Shown in pieces: positions 18,691 to 27,344 of a DNA stretch of 64,000 bases. The stretch lies in contig NZ_BDAG01000015.1 in assembly GCF_002091715.1 (NCBI RefSeq), forward strand, positions 1 through 64,000, given 5' to 3'. The notes beneath the pieces are model-generated. The model was not told where the DNA came from and did no database searches. It worked only from the letters and a program-made list of their open reading frames with translations. A program made the position numbers and the translations under genes. This stretch comes from Pseudomonas migulae NBRC 103157. Lineage in GTDB: Bacteria; Pseudomonadota; Gammaproteobacteria; Pseudomonadales; Pseudomonadaceae. Every line of letters starts with the position of its first letter. The stretch's first letter is position 1.

Positions 18691-19752
18691 ATGAGCGAAC
18701 GAACGACTTCTGCAAGCTGGGCGATGGGGATTGTCAAAGCACTGGAGATGGACGGCCTGGATTGCCGGGTTCTGTTCAAGCAGCTGGGGCTCGACTACGC
18801 GTCACTGGACGATCCGGATGCGCGCTTCCCGCAAGATTCCATGACACGACTCTGGCAGCGTGCCGTCGAGCTGTCCGGCAACCCGGCGATCGGCCTGAAC
18901 ATGGGCAAGGTGGTGCGGCCGGCGTCCTTTCATGTGGCCGGTTATGCCTTGATGTCCAGCCAGACCCTGGCCGAAGGCTTTCAGCGGCTGGTGCGTTACC
19001 AGCGGATCATCGCCGAAAGCGCCGACCTGAGTTTCCGTCTGCTGGATGAGGGGTATGCGCTGATTCTGACGGTCCACGGCGACCACCTGCCGCCGACCCG
19101 ACAAAGTGCCGAAGCCTCGCTGGCCTGCGCGCTCGCGTTGTGCGGCTGGCTGACCGGGCGCACCTTGCAGCCGCGCAAGGTGCTGGTGCAGGGCGAACAG
19201 CCTGTCGATCTTGAACCTTACAAACAAGCCTTCCATGCGCCGCTGGTGTTCAACGCGCCCTATGACGCGCTGATCTTCGAACGCGCCGACATGGAGGCAC
19301 CGCTGCCGACCGCCAACGAGGCCATGGCGTTGTTGCATGACCGGTTTGCCGGCGAGTACTTGGCGAGGTTTTCCGAGAGCCGCGTGACCCACAAGGCGCG
19401 TCAGGTGTTGTGCCGCTTGCTGCCCCAGGGCGAACCCAAGCGCGATACCGTGGCGCAGACGCTGCACTTGTCGCAACGGACCTTGCAGCGACGCTTGCAG
19501 GAGGAGGGCACGAGTTTTCAGACATTGCTCGATGACACCCGGCGCGAACTGGCCGAGCAATACCTCGCGCAGCCCACCATGACCCTGCTGGAAATTGCCT
19601 ACCTGTTGGGGTTCGCCGATCCAAGCAATTTCTTCCGCGCCTTCCGACGCTGGTTCGATGCCACCCCCGGCGAGTACCGGGTGCGGCTGATGGAAGCGCC
19701 GAATCGGCTCAGTGACGCCAGAACGCCGGAATACACAGAACAAACACCGTAA
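18691..19752 (+). CDS. AraC-family regulator with arabinose-binding-type N-terminal domain
   Basis: A 353-aa regulator. The N-terminal ~200 residues match the Arabinose_bd-type domain of the OruR/ArgR-like group (FKQLGLDYASLDDPDARFPQ, RLWQRAVELSGNPAIGLNMG, SFHVAGYALMSSQTLAEGF). The C-terminal AraC DNA-binding domain reads VAQTLHLSQRTLQRRLQEEG, LLEIAYLLGFADPSNFFRAF and RWFDATPGEYR. The effector is unknown; ornithine-type or fatty-acid-type ligands occur in relatives. The last 44 bases overlap the 3' end of the convergent TrkH-type gene. Confidence 0.9.
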   Translation: MSERTTSASWAMGIVKALEMDGLDCRVLFKQLGLDYASLDDPDARFPQDSMTRLWQRAVELSGNPAIGLNMGKVVRPASFHVAGYALMSSQTLAEGFQRLVRYQRIIAESADLSFRLLDEGYALILTVHGDHLPPTRQSAEASLACALALCGWLTGRTLQPRKVLVQGEQPVDLEPYKQAFHAPLVFNAPYDALIFERADMEAPLPTANEAMALLHDRFAGEYLARFSESRVTHKARQVLCRLLPQGEPKRDTVAQTLHLSQRTLQRRLQEEGTSFQTLLDDTRRELAEQYLAQPTMTLLEIAYLLGFADPSNFFRAFRRWFDATPGEYRVRLMEAPNRLSDARTPEYTEQTP

Positions 19753-21163
19753 TGATCTCCAGTCGGCCGAGCAGCATGCCGAACGAGAGAATCCATTTGG
19801 CGGCGTCCGGCAGTGTGGCGAAGTTGCCCGCCGGGCCGATGGTCTCGCCGAGTCCCGGCCCGACGCCCGACACGGTACTGGCCGCGCCGGTCAGGGCGGT
19901 CATCCAGTCGACGCCGAGCAGCGACAGCAGCAAGGCGATCACGCAGATGGTGATGGCGAAGAAGAACGAAAATGTCAGGATCGAACGCACGATTTCTTCG
20001 TCGAGTCGGTGGCCGTTGTACTTCTGCTTGATCACCGCGCGTGGGTGAATCAGCTGGTTAAGGTTGGCCTTGAGCAGGATATAGGCGACCTGGAAGCGGA
20101 AAATCTTGATTCCGCCCGCGGTCGATCCCGAGCAGCCGCCGACAAACCCCAGATAAAAGAACAGCATCAGCGAGAAATTGCCCCAGAGGCTGTAGTCCCC
20201 TAGTGCGAAACCGGTGGTCGTTACCACCGACGTCACGTTCAGCGCCACATGCCGCAACGCGTCCAGCCAATGCAGCTGGGTGGTCCACCAATACCAGGTG
20301 CCGAGCACCAGCCACGTCACCAGCAACATGCCGAGCAAACCTTGCACCTGCTGATCCTTGATCAGGGCCCGACGGTTGCCGCGCAAGGTCGCCACGTACA
20401 GGGTGAACGGCAGGCTGCCGAGAATCATCATGACGATCGCCACCCAGTGCACCGCCGGTTGCGTCCACTTGGCCAGGGATTGGTCGGACGTGGAGAAGCC
20501 GCCGGTGGAAATCGCCGACATCGCGTGGTTGATCGCGTCGAACGGGCTCATCCCGGCCCACCAGAACGCCAGGCTGCCGATAATGGTGATGCCGACGTAG
20601 GCCGCGACGATCAACCGCGCCACCATGTGCGAACGGGGCATGACTTTTTCGGAACGGTCCGACGACTCGGTCTGAAACAGCCGCATGCCACCAATGCGCA
20701 GCAATGGCAGAATCGCGACTGCCATGCCGATGAAGCCGATGCCGCCGATCCAGTGCAGCAGCGAGCGCCACATCAGGATGCCGGGAGACATGTCATCCAG
20801 ACGATTGAGCACCGTCGCCCCGGTGGCGGTGATGCCGGACATGCTTTCGAAGAACGAGTCGGTGTAGCTGATGTGCTGGGTCAGCAGGAACGGCAGCGCG
20901 GCGAAGATGCACACCACCAGCCAGCTGCTGACGGTCAGCAGGTACATGTCTCGCGGACGCAGGTGCACGTGCTCGGGACGACCGGGAATGACCAGCGCGA
21001 GGCCGGCGACAAAGGTGATCATGCTGGCCCAGAGGAACGACGGCAGGTCGCCGGTGCGCTCGAAAACCACCAGGGTGGCCATGGGCACGACCATGGCGAT
21101 CGCCAGCGTGATCAGGAAGAGGCCGATGATGAAACCAATGAGACGTAAGGTCGGCAACGCCAT
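19709..21163 (-). CDS. trkH: Trk-type potassium uptake membrane protein
   Basis: A 484-aa polytopic inner-membrane protein with four pore-loop repeats. Selectivity-filter regions are visible: SGITATGATV, MSAISTGGFSTSD, SVVTTTGFALGDY and ASTVSGVGPGLGE. The start MALPTLRLIG at 21163 gives the usual TrkH length; a longer open frame upstream is not used. TrkH works with the NAD-binding TrkA, which is not in the window. The ribosome-binding site is weak (GAGCGGA). The 3' end overlaps a convergent AraC gene. Confidence 0.93.
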   Translation of the reverse strand: MALPTLRLIGFIIGLFLITLAIAMVVPMATLVVFERTGDLPSFLWASMITFVAGLALVIPGRPEHVHLRPRDMYLLTVSSWLVVCIFAALPFLLTQHISYTDSFFESMSGITATGATVLNRLDDMSPGILMWRSLLHWIGGIGFIGMAVAILPLLRIGGMRLFQTESSDRSEKVMPRSHMVARLIVAAYVGITIIGSLAFWWAGMSPFDAINHAMSAISTGGFSTSDQSLAKWTQPAVHWVAIVMMILGSLPFTLYVATLRGNRRALIKDQQVQGLLGMLLVTWLVLGTWYWWTTQLHWLDALRHVALNVTSVVTTTGFALGDYSLWGNFSLMLFFYLGFVGGCSGSTAGGIKIFRFQVAYILLKANLNQLIHPRAVIKQKYNGHRLDEEIVRSILTFSFFFAITICVIALLLSLLGVDWMTALTGAASTVSGVGPGLGETIGPAGNFATLPDAAKWILSFGMLLGRLEIITVFVLCIPAFWRH

Positions 21164-21285
21164 GAAGTCCGCTCGGGCTGAAAGTAGGAAGGGCGCCATT
21201 CTACCCGTGGGGCAGGGCATGTAAACCGGCATCCCCGTGGCACTTGCAGCTAGAATAGCCAGACATTTTTTTCAGGAGGTGGCCG

Positions 21286-21852
21286 ATGCAGGCTCTCGAC
21301 GCTTTGCTCAACCGTGTTTCCGTTCCACGACTGGTCGACCCGGCCCCCACCGCCGAGCAGCGCGAAGTGCTGTTTGCCGCCGCGATGCGTGCGCCGGACC
21401 ACGGCCACTTGCAGCCTTGGCGCTTCCTGACCGTCGAAGGCGCAGCGCGTGAGCAGATGGGCGAGTTGTTGGCCGAAGCTGCGAAACTGCAGGACAGCGA
21501 TGTGTCCGAAGCCGCGCTGGATAAAGCGCGCAACGGCCCGCTGCGTGCACCGCTGGTGGTCGTGGTGATCGCGCGTTTGCAGGATCACGTCAAATACCCG
21601 AAGTCCGAGCAACTGCTGGCGGCTGGCTGCGCGGCGCACGGGATTTTGCTGGCGGCGTATGCGCAAGGCATTGGTGCGGTGTGGCGCACCGGTGATCTGG
21701 CCTATTCGGCGCATGTGGCCAAAGGGTTGGGTCTGGCGGAGGGGGAAGAGGTGATTGCGTTTCTTTACCTGGGAACGCCGCAGAAAGAGCCGCGTGTTGC
21801 GGAAAAAGCAGACCTTACCGAGTTCGTCAGCGCCTGGCCCGGCAAGGCCTGA
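21286..21852 (+). CDS. Nitroreductase family protein (YdjA-like)
   Basis: A 188-aa FMN-dependent oxidoreductase; the ATG follows a strong AGGAGG. Family motifs are AAMRAPDHGHLQPWRF at the N-terminus, a central AARGCAAHGILLAAYAQG-like segment (GCAAHGILLAAYAQGIGAVW), and the C-terminal EEVIAFLYLGTP. The compact size and lack of the ~25-residue extension suggest the YdjA subgroup. The physiological electron acceptor is unknown. It is divergent from trkH. Confidence 0.9.
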   Translation: MQALDALLNRVSVPRLVDPAPTAEQREVLFAAAMRAPDHGHLQPWRFLTVEGAAREQMGELLAEAAKLQDSDVSEAALDKARNGPLRAPLVVVVIARLQDHVKYPKSEQLLAAGCAAHGILLAAYAQGIGAVWRTGDLAYSAHVAKGLGLAEGEEVIAFLYLGTPQKEPRVAEKADLTEFVSAWPGKA

Positions 21853-21869
21853 CACCACGGATCAAATCT

Positions 21870-21958
21870 GGGAGCGGGCTTGCTCGCGAAGGCGGTGTGT
21901 CAGCCGACACCATCGTTGTCTGACACACCGCCTTCGCGAGCGAGCCCGCTCCCACAGG
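21870..21958. repeat. REP pair
   Basis: GGGAGCGGGCTTGCTCGCGA and its inverse flank about 35 bases, between the convergent nitroreductase and cpxA genes. Confidence 0.92.
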
Positions 21959-21961
21959 TGA

Positions 21962-23302
21962 TTACGGTTGGGCGATGATTCCCGGCACTAGCGGCAATTC
22001 AAGGCTGGCGATGAATCCGCCCTCCGGATGATTGGCCAGAACCAGACTTCCGCCATGCCGCTCCGCCGCCCGGCGCGCAATCGCCAATCCCAGACCATGC
22101 CCCGCCGCCGTTTGCCCCGGCGCCCGATAGAACGGCTCGCCCAGCTGATTCAAATGCTCGGCGTCGACACCGGGCCCATGATCCCTGACGCTGACCACAA
22201 TCCGCTCACCCTGGCGCACCGCCTGCATCTCGATCGACTGACCCACCGGGTTAAAGCGCTGAGCGTTGCGCAGCAGGTTATCCACGGCGCGCTCAATCAT
22301 CGTCGGCCAGCCTTTCAGGTTCAATTGCGGTTCGGCGTCGAGGCGAACGTTCTGCTCTGGCGAACTCAACTGCGCATCCTTTTGCAGCGTGTTGAGCAGT
22401 GCATTCAGATCGACGTCTTCAGCACTGGCGTTGTCGGCATCGACCCGCGCGAGCACCAGGATCTCGCTGATCAGCGCTTCGAGCCGGTCGCACTCGCGGG
22501 TCAGACGCGGCGAGAGTTTTTCCCGCTCTTCGGGGCTGGCCCGTTCCGCCAGTGCCAGCGCAATGCGCAGCCTGGCGAGAGGCGAACGCAATTCGTGGGA
22601 CACATCGCGCAGCAGTTGCCGCTGACTGCCGATCAGGCTCTGCAGGCGTGCGCCCATGCGGTTGAAGTCGTTGGCCAGCACGCCGAACTCGTCGCGACGG
22701 TTGGCCAGTTTCACCAGGCTGTTCTGCTGGTACGTGGTTTGCCCCAGATCATGCACCGCGCCGCGCAGGCGGCTGAGCGGGCGGGTAATGGACAGGGTCA
22801 CGAACAGGCTGAACAGGGTCAGCACCACCAGCGCGATACCCAGCGCACTCAAGGGCCAGAGCAGGCTTTCGCGGTGCCACGCGTCCAGTTCCGGGTGCGG
22901 AATGCGGTAGATCAGCAGGTAGGTGTCGCCCGTTTTGGCGCTGGTATATTCATCGGTCAGACGACGCCACGGCAGGCGTCGATCATCGTTGTTCTGTCGC
23001 GCTTCGAAGGCCGCTGCGCGACGAGGGAAGGTGCCGCGGACGACGGGGTCACCGCTCTCGTTAAGCACCTGAACGTCGATGTGATACTGGCGTTTGCGCT
23101 GTTCCAGAATGTCCTGGGCGGCTTCTTCGCCTTGTGCTTCGTAGGTTTGCGTCCATTGTTCGGCGAGGGTGTTGAGGCCCGGGTGGCGGCTGAGAATCCA
23201 CGCATCCTGGTTGAGCATGTGCCCGAGCAGAATGGAAAGCCCCGCAACCAGAGCGATGGCCAGCCAGAAGCTGGCCAGGATACGCCAGAACAATGAGCGC
23301 AC
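21962..23302 (-). CDS. cpxA: Sensor histidine kinase, CpxA-like
   Basis: A 446-aa envelope-stress sensor. Transmembrane helices lie at ~8-28 and ~150-172, bracketing a ~120-residue periplasmic domain. HAMP follows (ITRPLSRLRGAVHDLGQTT), then the phospho-acceptor box DVSHELRSPLARLR with His236. The ATPase boxes are DNLLRNAQRF (N), VRDHGPGV (G1) and GHGLGLAIARR (G2). Its last coding bases abut a REP pair. Its context, with a CpxR-like regulator and an LTXXQ protein upstream on the same strand, matches the Cpx module of pseudomonads. Confidence 0.9.
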   Translation of the reverse strand: MRSLFWRILASFWLAIALVAGLSILLGHMLNQDAWILSRHPGLNTLAEQWTQTYEAQGEEAAQDILEQRKRQYHIDVQVLNESGDPVVRGTFPRRAAAFEARQNNDDRRLPWRRLTDEYTSAKTGDTYLLIYRIPHPELDAWHRESLLWPLSALGIALVVLTLFSLFVTLSITRPLSRLRGAVHDLGQTTYQQNSLVKLANRRDEFGVLANDFNRMGARLQSLIGSQRQLLRDVSHELRSPLARLRIALALAERASPEEREKLSPRLTRECDRLEALISEILVLARVDADNASAEDVDLNALLNTLQKDAQLSSPEQNVRLDAEPQLNLKGWPTMIERAVDNLLRNAQRFNPVGQSIEMQAVRQGERIVVSVRDHGPGVDAEHLNQLGEPFYRAPGQTAAGHGLGLAIARRAAERHGGSLVLANHPEGGFIASLELPLVPGIIAQP

Positions 23303-23332
23303 AGAAAATCCTCAAACAAACACAGATCCTAA

Positions 23333-23431
23333 TGTAGGAGCGAGCTTGCTCGCGAAAAACGCATGGACGACGCGTGCTGTCTGATGTGCGCGTTATCGTT
23401 GACGTTTTTCGCGAGCAAGCTCGCTCCTACA
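23333..23431. repeat. REP pair, GAGCGAGCTTGCTCGCGAA variant
   Basis: TGTAGGAGCGAGCTTGCTCG (continuing CGAAAAACG) and its inverse flank about 40 bases between cpxA and the Spy-like gene. A stable element here may lower expression of cpxA relative to the upstream gene. Confidence 0.9.
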
Positions 23432-23478
23432 GTTTCCAGCCCCAACGGTGGTTAGCCGTTGGGTCCAGGGTCAGCGCA

Positions 23479-23925
23479 TTATTGCGCTTTTTGCGGTTGT
23501 TGCGCTTTCCAGGCCTTGAACTCGGCCCATTCGGCACGGCGCTCAGCCTGTTTTTTCTGGATCTCGTCGAATTGCTTCTGTTGATCCGGTTTCAGCAGGG
23601 CGCGTACATCGGCCTCGGCTTTCTTGTGGTTGGCGGCCATTTCATCCTTCATGGCTTTCTGGTCCGCTGGCGAGAGTTTTTCCAGGTACTTGTCGACCAC
23701 TTGCTTACGCTGGTGCATCTGCTCGCCCATGATCTTGCGGATCTGCTCGCGCTGTTCGCGGCTAAGGTCCAGTTGGCTGTACGGGCCTTTGCCGTGCATG
23801 CCGTGCATTTGACCGCCGTGGCGCGAGCCGTCCATCGGACCCATCGGGCCGGCACCTTCAGGCATGGCCATGGCAACGGTCGGCAGGGCGGCAGCGAACA
23901 TCAGAGCGATAAGAGTCTTGCGCAT
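23479..23925 (-). CDS. Spy/CpxP-family periplasmic LTXXQ protein
   Basis: A 148-aa protein with a signal peptide (MRKTLIALMFAAALPTVAMA, cleaved about residue 20) and a Met/Gly/His-rich N-terminus. Two degenerate LTXXQ-type motifs are visible (LDLSREQREQIRKI and LLKPDQQKQFDEI), with a mainly helical body. The family includes the chaperone Spy and the Cpx repressor CpxP. Located between cpxR and cpxA on the same strand, it is probably a regulon member and possibly a feedback modulator. Two GTAAA repeats lie upstream at 24008-24023. Confidence 0.88.
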   Translation of the reverse strand: MRKTLIALMFAAALPTVAMAMPEGAGPMGPMDGSRHGGQMHGMHGKGPYSQLDLSREQREQIRKIMGEQMHQRKQVVDKYLEKLSPADQKAMKDEMAANHKKAEADVRALLKPDQQKQFDEIQKKQAERRAEWAEFKAWKAQQPQKAQ

Positions 23926-24007
23926 GGTGAATCTCCTTGTCTCGTTCCCGGTACGTTCCGGATGAGTTCAGATTACGGAGATCAAGGTCAGCGGCGGTCA
24001 GCGAAGC

Positions 24008-24023
24008 GTAAAGCTTGGGTAAA
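24008..24023. promoter_or_regulatory. Candidate CpxR-binding site (GTAAA direct repeat, 11-bp period)
   Basis: GTAAA at 24008-24012 and 24019-24023 are separated by 6 bases, about one helical turn. The E. coli CpxR box is GTAAA-N5-GTAAA, so the spacer is one base longer. The site is about 85-100 bases before the Spy-like start, in the gap after cpxR. Confidence 0.4.
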
Positions 24024-24110
24024 GAAGAGTTTCGACCTTCCTGACAAACACAGGGGGTGTAGGAACCTCCTGCTGAAGGATTTGAGCCTTGTGCTGTCCT
24101 TCGGGCCGCT

Positions 24111-24175
24111 ATCGCCAGCAAGCCGGCTCCTACAGGTTCGGTGTCGTGTCTTGTAGGAGCCGGCTTGCTGGCGAT
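24111..24175. repeat. REP pair, GCCGGCTTGCTGGCGAT type
   Basis: ATCGCCAGCAAGCCGGCTCC (continuing TACA) and its inverse flank ~19 bases, directly after the cpxR stop. It differs from the main REP type by CCGGC in place of GCGGG. Confidence 0.9.
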
Positions 24176-24188
24176 CCTGACGACGCGG

Positions 24189-24866
24189 TCAGAGGCTGTA
24201 GTAATAACCGCGGCTGCGCAGGGCGACGATGCGCGGACGGCCGTCGGGGTGGGGGCCGATCTTTTTGCGCAGGTTGCTGACGTGCATGTCCAGGCTGCGG
24301 TCGTACAGGGTCAGTTTGCGGCCGAGGGCGATTTGCGCCAGTTCCTGTTTGTCCAGCGGTTCGCCAGGTTGCTTGAGCAAGGCTTCGAGCAAGCGGCTTT
24401 CGGACACGGTGAGGGTGAATTCCTGTTCGTCGATGCTGACCACGCCGCGCACCGGGCTGAAACACAGGTCGCCCAGTTCGAGCTGGCTGGACACCGCGGC
24501 CGGATGACTGCGGCGCAAGACAGCGCGCAGGCGGGCGGTCAGTTCCCGCGGGTCGCACGGTTTGGCCAGGTAATCGTCGGCGCCCAGTTCCAGGCCGAGG
24601 ATGCGGTCCAGCGGCTCGCCGCGGGCCGAGAGCATCAGCACCGGCAAGTCCGGGTGATCGCTGCGCAATTGCTTGAGCAGTTCAAGACCGCTGCCGTCCG
24701 GCAGCATCACGTCCAGCACCACGGCGGCCGGAGAGGTTTCGGCCAACGCGCGACGGGCGCTCTGGCCGTCGTGGCAGGCACGGACCTGGAAGCCTTCCTG
24801 GCTCAGCCAACTGATCAGCAGCTCGCACAGCTCCTGATCATCATCAATTAATAACAGCTCGCTCAT
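24189..24866 (-). CDS. cpxR: OmpR-family response regulator, CpxR-like
   Basis: A 225-aa regulator with a receiver domain (acid pocket DDD at residues 8-10, phospho-acceptor D52 in VVLDVMLPDGSG, conserved Lys in DDYLAKP) and a winged-helix DNA-binding domain (FTLTVSESRLLEALLKQPGE, LTLYDRSLDMHVSNLRKKIG, PRIVALRSRGYYYS). It heads a three-gene block, followed by the Spy-like gene and cpxA. The kinase is separated from it by the Spy gene and two REP elements, so the three may not be a single uniform transcript. Confidence 0.9.
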   Translation of the reverse strand: MSELLLIDDDQELCELLISWLSQEGFQVRACHDGQSARRALAETSPAAVVLDVMLPDGSGLELLKQLRSDHPDLPVLMLSARGEPLDRILGLELGADDYLAKPCDPRELTARLRAVLRRSHPAAVSSQLELGDLCFSPVRGVVSIDEQEFTLTVSESRLLEALLKQPGEPLDKQELAQIALGRKLTLYDRSLDMHVSNLRKKIGPHPDGRPRIVALRSRGYYYSL

Positions 24867-24873
24867 GACTCAC

Positions 24874-25272
24874 TCAATTTAGCCATTGTCGACGTTTTCG
24901 ACTTGCACCACTGGCGAAGATACCGCAGAGCAGGGCCAATAGCGCTACTCCCGCGCCGATCACGAACCATTGCTGCTGGTCTGTGAGAAAACGCGGCAGC
25001 GGACTGCTGGCCTGGGCTTCCTTGAGTTGCAGCTTCAGACGCTGGTTCTCCTGGCGCAACCGGCTCAGCTGAGCGCTTTCACGTTCGGCATCGGCATTTT
25101 GCAGTTGTTTGCTCAGTTCTTCTCGTTGCTGTTCGCTCACCTTCAAGCGCTGCTGCAACTCGGTGATCTGGCTGCCGGCGCTCAAGGACAGCGGCGTTGC
25201 GCTTTCTTCACCGTGGGCAGGCGCCACGATCGACAACGTGACCAACATCAGACACAACGGACCTTTGCGCAT
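24874..25272 (-). CDS. Exported coiled-coil protein with C-terminal membrane anchor
   Basis: The start MRKGPLCLMLV at 25272 follows AGGAG and opens a signal peptide (cleavage about PAHG-E, residue 21). A coiled coil spans about residues 37-85 (ITELQQRLKVSEQQREELSK). A single transmembrane helix near residues 101-119 (WFVIGAGVALLALLCGIFAS) ends in a basic tail SRKRRQW. This resembles the TIGR04211 SH3/coiled-coil group but lacks an SH3 part. It is only 7 bases upstream of cpxR, so it probably shares a transcript with it. Function unknown. Confidence 0.8.
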   Translation of the reverse strand: MRKGPLCLMLVTLSIVAPAHGEESATPLSLSAGSQITELQQRLKVSEQQREELSKQLQNADAERESAQLSRLRQENQRLKLQLKEAQASSPLPRFLTDQQQWFVIGAGVALLALLCGIFASGASRKRRQWLN

Positions 25273-25344
25273 CGGAGCTCCTGATTCCAATCGATTATTG
25301 GGCAGGTTGTCGGCAGGCAAACGAGAATAATGAGCGATTGAGAG

Positions 25345-25371
25345 CGCGATGAACCAAGAAGGTTCATCGCG
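25345..25371. terminator. Perfect 11-bp hairpin between yciI and the coiled-coil gene
   Basis: CGCGATGAACC and GGTTCATCGCG pair around AAGAA. No clear U-tract follows on either strand, so it may be a weak terminator or RNA-stability element for the leftward transcript. Confidence 0.4.
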
Positions 25372-25482
25372 TGGGAAGGGAAGTGCCCTGTTTCGTCAAT
25401 ACGTACTTCTTTTGACGAGTGGCGGTTGTCGTCAGGCAAGGCGCCGCGACGAGTCATAGCCCGCTATGGCGAGGAGCGGGCA

Positions 25483-25782
25483 CTAAGGCAGGACTTGCTT
25501 GAACGGCTTGACCGAAACGTTGGCGTAGACGCCTGCGGCGATGTACGGATCAGCGTCGGCCCAGGCCTGGGCGGCGCTCAGGGAATCGAATTCGGCGACG
25601 ATCAGGCTGCCGGTGAAACCCGCAGCACCCGGGTCATTGCTGTCGACCGCCGGGTTTGGGCCGGCCAGTACGATACGACCTTCGCCCTTGAGCACTTGCA
25701 GGCGCTCAAGGTGTGCAGGCCGCGCGGCCAGGCGGGCTTCCAGGGAGTTGGCGACGTCTGTGGCAACGATTGCGTAAAGCAT
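25483..25782 (-). CDS. YciI family protein
   Basis: A 99-aa ferredoxin-fold protein with the YciI signature. It starts [20 protein letters not shown], contains [20 protein letters not shown], and ends with [20 protein letters not shown]. The conserved His in PAHLERL and Asp in WADADPY form the family's putative active-site pair. The reaction is unknown in most members. It lies one base after the yciB stop, so the two are cotranscribed, as in other gammaproteobacteria. Confidence 0.92.
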   Translation of the reverse strand: MLYAIVATDVANSLEARLAARPAHLERLQVLKGEGRIVLAGPNPAVDSNDPGAAGFTGSLIVAEFDSLSAAQAWADADPYIAAGVYANVSVKPFKQVLP

Positions 25783-25783
25783 G

Positions 25784-26380
25784 TCAGTCCTCGGTTTTTG
25801 GCGTGGTGGTATCGGCGTCGTGCAGGTGACGGGACAGATAAATACCCTGGGCGACCAGGAACAGCAGCGTCATGCCCAGGCTGCCGAAGACTTTGAAGTC
25901 GACCCAGTATTCCTGGAACGTGAACGCGACGAACAGGTTGGCGGCACCGCAAAACAGGAAGAAGGCGATCCAGGCGATGTTCAGGCGCGTCCAGACCAGG
26001 TCCGGCAGGGTCAGTGCGTGGCCCATGATGCGCTTGATCAGCAGCTGGTCACCGATGAAGTGACTGCCGATGAACGCCAGCGCAAACAGCCAGTTGACCA
26101 CCGGGGCTTTCCATTTCAGGAAGGTCTCGCTGTGGAACGCCAGGGTCAGGCTGCCGAAGACCAGGCAGGCGATGAGGGTCAGCCATTGGCTCTTTTCCAG
26201 CTTGCGCTGCTTGATGAAAAGCGTGCCGTAGACGACCAGGGAGCTGATGATCAGCATTGCGGTGGCGCTGTAGATGCCACCGACAGTCAGTTGATGACCG
26301 CCAATGTCAACGACCCGTGGGTCGATCTTGAACACAATGAAAAACAGCAGGAGCGGGATGAAATCGATGAATTGTTTCAC
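25784..26380 (-). CDS. yciB: Inner-membrane protein YciB / septation protein A
   Basis: A 198-aa membrane protein. The GTG at 26380 gives the family start [18 protein letters not shown]; a longer frame upstream is not supported. About five transmembrane segments are visible, plus conserved [20 protein letters not shown] and [13 protein letters not shown]. Known homologues affect cell-envelope synthesis and septation. It is followed immediately by yciI and is divergent from the RNase AM gene across an 87-bp promoter region. Confidence 0.93.
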   Translation of the reverse strand: MKQFIDFIPLLLFFIVFKIDPRVVDIGGHQLTVGGIYSATAMLIISSLVVYGTLFIKQRKLEKSQWLTLIACLVFGSLTLAFHSETFLKWKAPVVNWLFALAFIGSHFIGDQLLIKRIMGHALTLPDLVWTRLNIAWIAFFLFCGAANLFVAFTFQEYWVDFKVFGSLGMTLLFLVAQGIYLSRHLHDADTTTPKTED

Positions 26381-26467
26381 AGTGGCAGCCAGAAGCAGGA
26401 TGTGGCGGCATAATAACAAACATATGGGCGCACGATAGCGCCAGCTGATTTGAGGTTACACATCCCC

Positions 26468-27331
26468 GTGAATGTTGATTTGCACTGCCATAGCACTGCC
26501 TCCGATGGCGCTCTCGCGCCTGCTGTCCTGGTGGCGCGTGCGTTCGAGAAAGGCGTGCGAGTCCTGGCCTTGACCGATCACGACACCCTCGAAGGTCTCG
26601 ACGAGGCCCGCGGTGCCGCGACCGCGCTGGGGATGCAACTGGTCAATGGCGTCGAATTATCCTGCACCTGGGGTGGCGCGACCATCCATGTGTTGGGTTA
26701 CGGATTTGATGAAAACGCAACGCCGTTGGTCGATGCCATCGCCAGATTGCACGATGGCCGCTGGTTACGGTCCGAAGAAATAAGCCGCAAGTTGGCGTTG
26801 AAGGGCATGCCGGGCGCGCTGGAAGGTGCTCGGGCCATTCAGCAGGAACTGGGCGACAGCGGCAACGCGCCGGCCCGTCCGCACTTCGCCGACTGGATGG
26901 TGCGCGAAGGTTTCGTCAAGGATCGCGCCGAAGCGTTCCGTAAATGGCTGGGCGCCGGCAAGCTGGGGGACGTCAAGCAACACTGGCCGACCCTGGAAGA
27001 AACCGTCGAAACCCTGCGTGCGGCCAAAGCCTGGGTGAGCCTGGCGCATCCCTGGCACTACGAATTCACTCGCAGCAAGCGTCGCCGCCTGATTGCCGAC
27101 TATATTCAAGCAGGCGGCCATGCGATCGAAGTGGTCAATGGCCATCAGCCCGCCGAGCAGGTGGGCAGCCTCGCGATTCTTGCCCGCGAGTTCGGTCTGC
27201 TGGTCAGCGCCGGCAGTGATTTTCATGGCCCTGGAGGCTGGTCCGAGATCGGTGAATACCGCCCGCTCCCGGAGGATCTGCCACCACTGTGGTGTCGATT
27301 CAAACATGACCCAATTATTGCCGCCGTCTGA
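26468..27331 (+). CDS. rnm: RNase AM (PHP-domain 5'-3' exonuclease, YciV/TrpH)
   Basis: A 287-aa PHP phosphoesterase. The GTG at 26468 is used because GAGG lies 12 bases upstream and the family motif follows at once: VNVDLHCHSTASDGALAP. Further metal ligands are LALTDHDTLEGL, NGVELSCTW, AKAWVSLAHPWHY and VSAGSDFHGPG. Homologues mature 5' ends of rRNA and degrade 3',5'-bisphosphonucleotides. It overlaps the upstream side of the YciO gene and heads a conserved run rnm-yciO-scpA-scpB. Confidence 0.9.
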   Translation: MNVDLHCHSTASDGALAPAVLVARAFEKGVRVLALTDHDTLEGLDEARGAATALGMQLVNGVELSCTWGGATIHVLGYGFDENATPLVDAIARLHDGRWLRSEEISRKLALKGMPGALEGARAIQQELGDSGNAPARPHFADWMVREGFVKDRAEAFRKWLGAGKLGDVKQHWPTLEETVETLRAAKAWVSLAHPWHYEFTRSKRRRLIADYIQAGGHAIEVVNGHQPAEQVGSLAILAREFGLLVSAGSDFHGPGGWSEIGEYRPLPEDLPPLWCRFKHDPIIAAV

Positions 27332-27344
27332 ACAGGTAGAGAAT

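Noticed and set aside
22028-23296. 422-codon frame antisense to cpxA
   Set aside because: cpxA is complete with H, N, G1 and G2 boxes; the opposite frame is a shadow.
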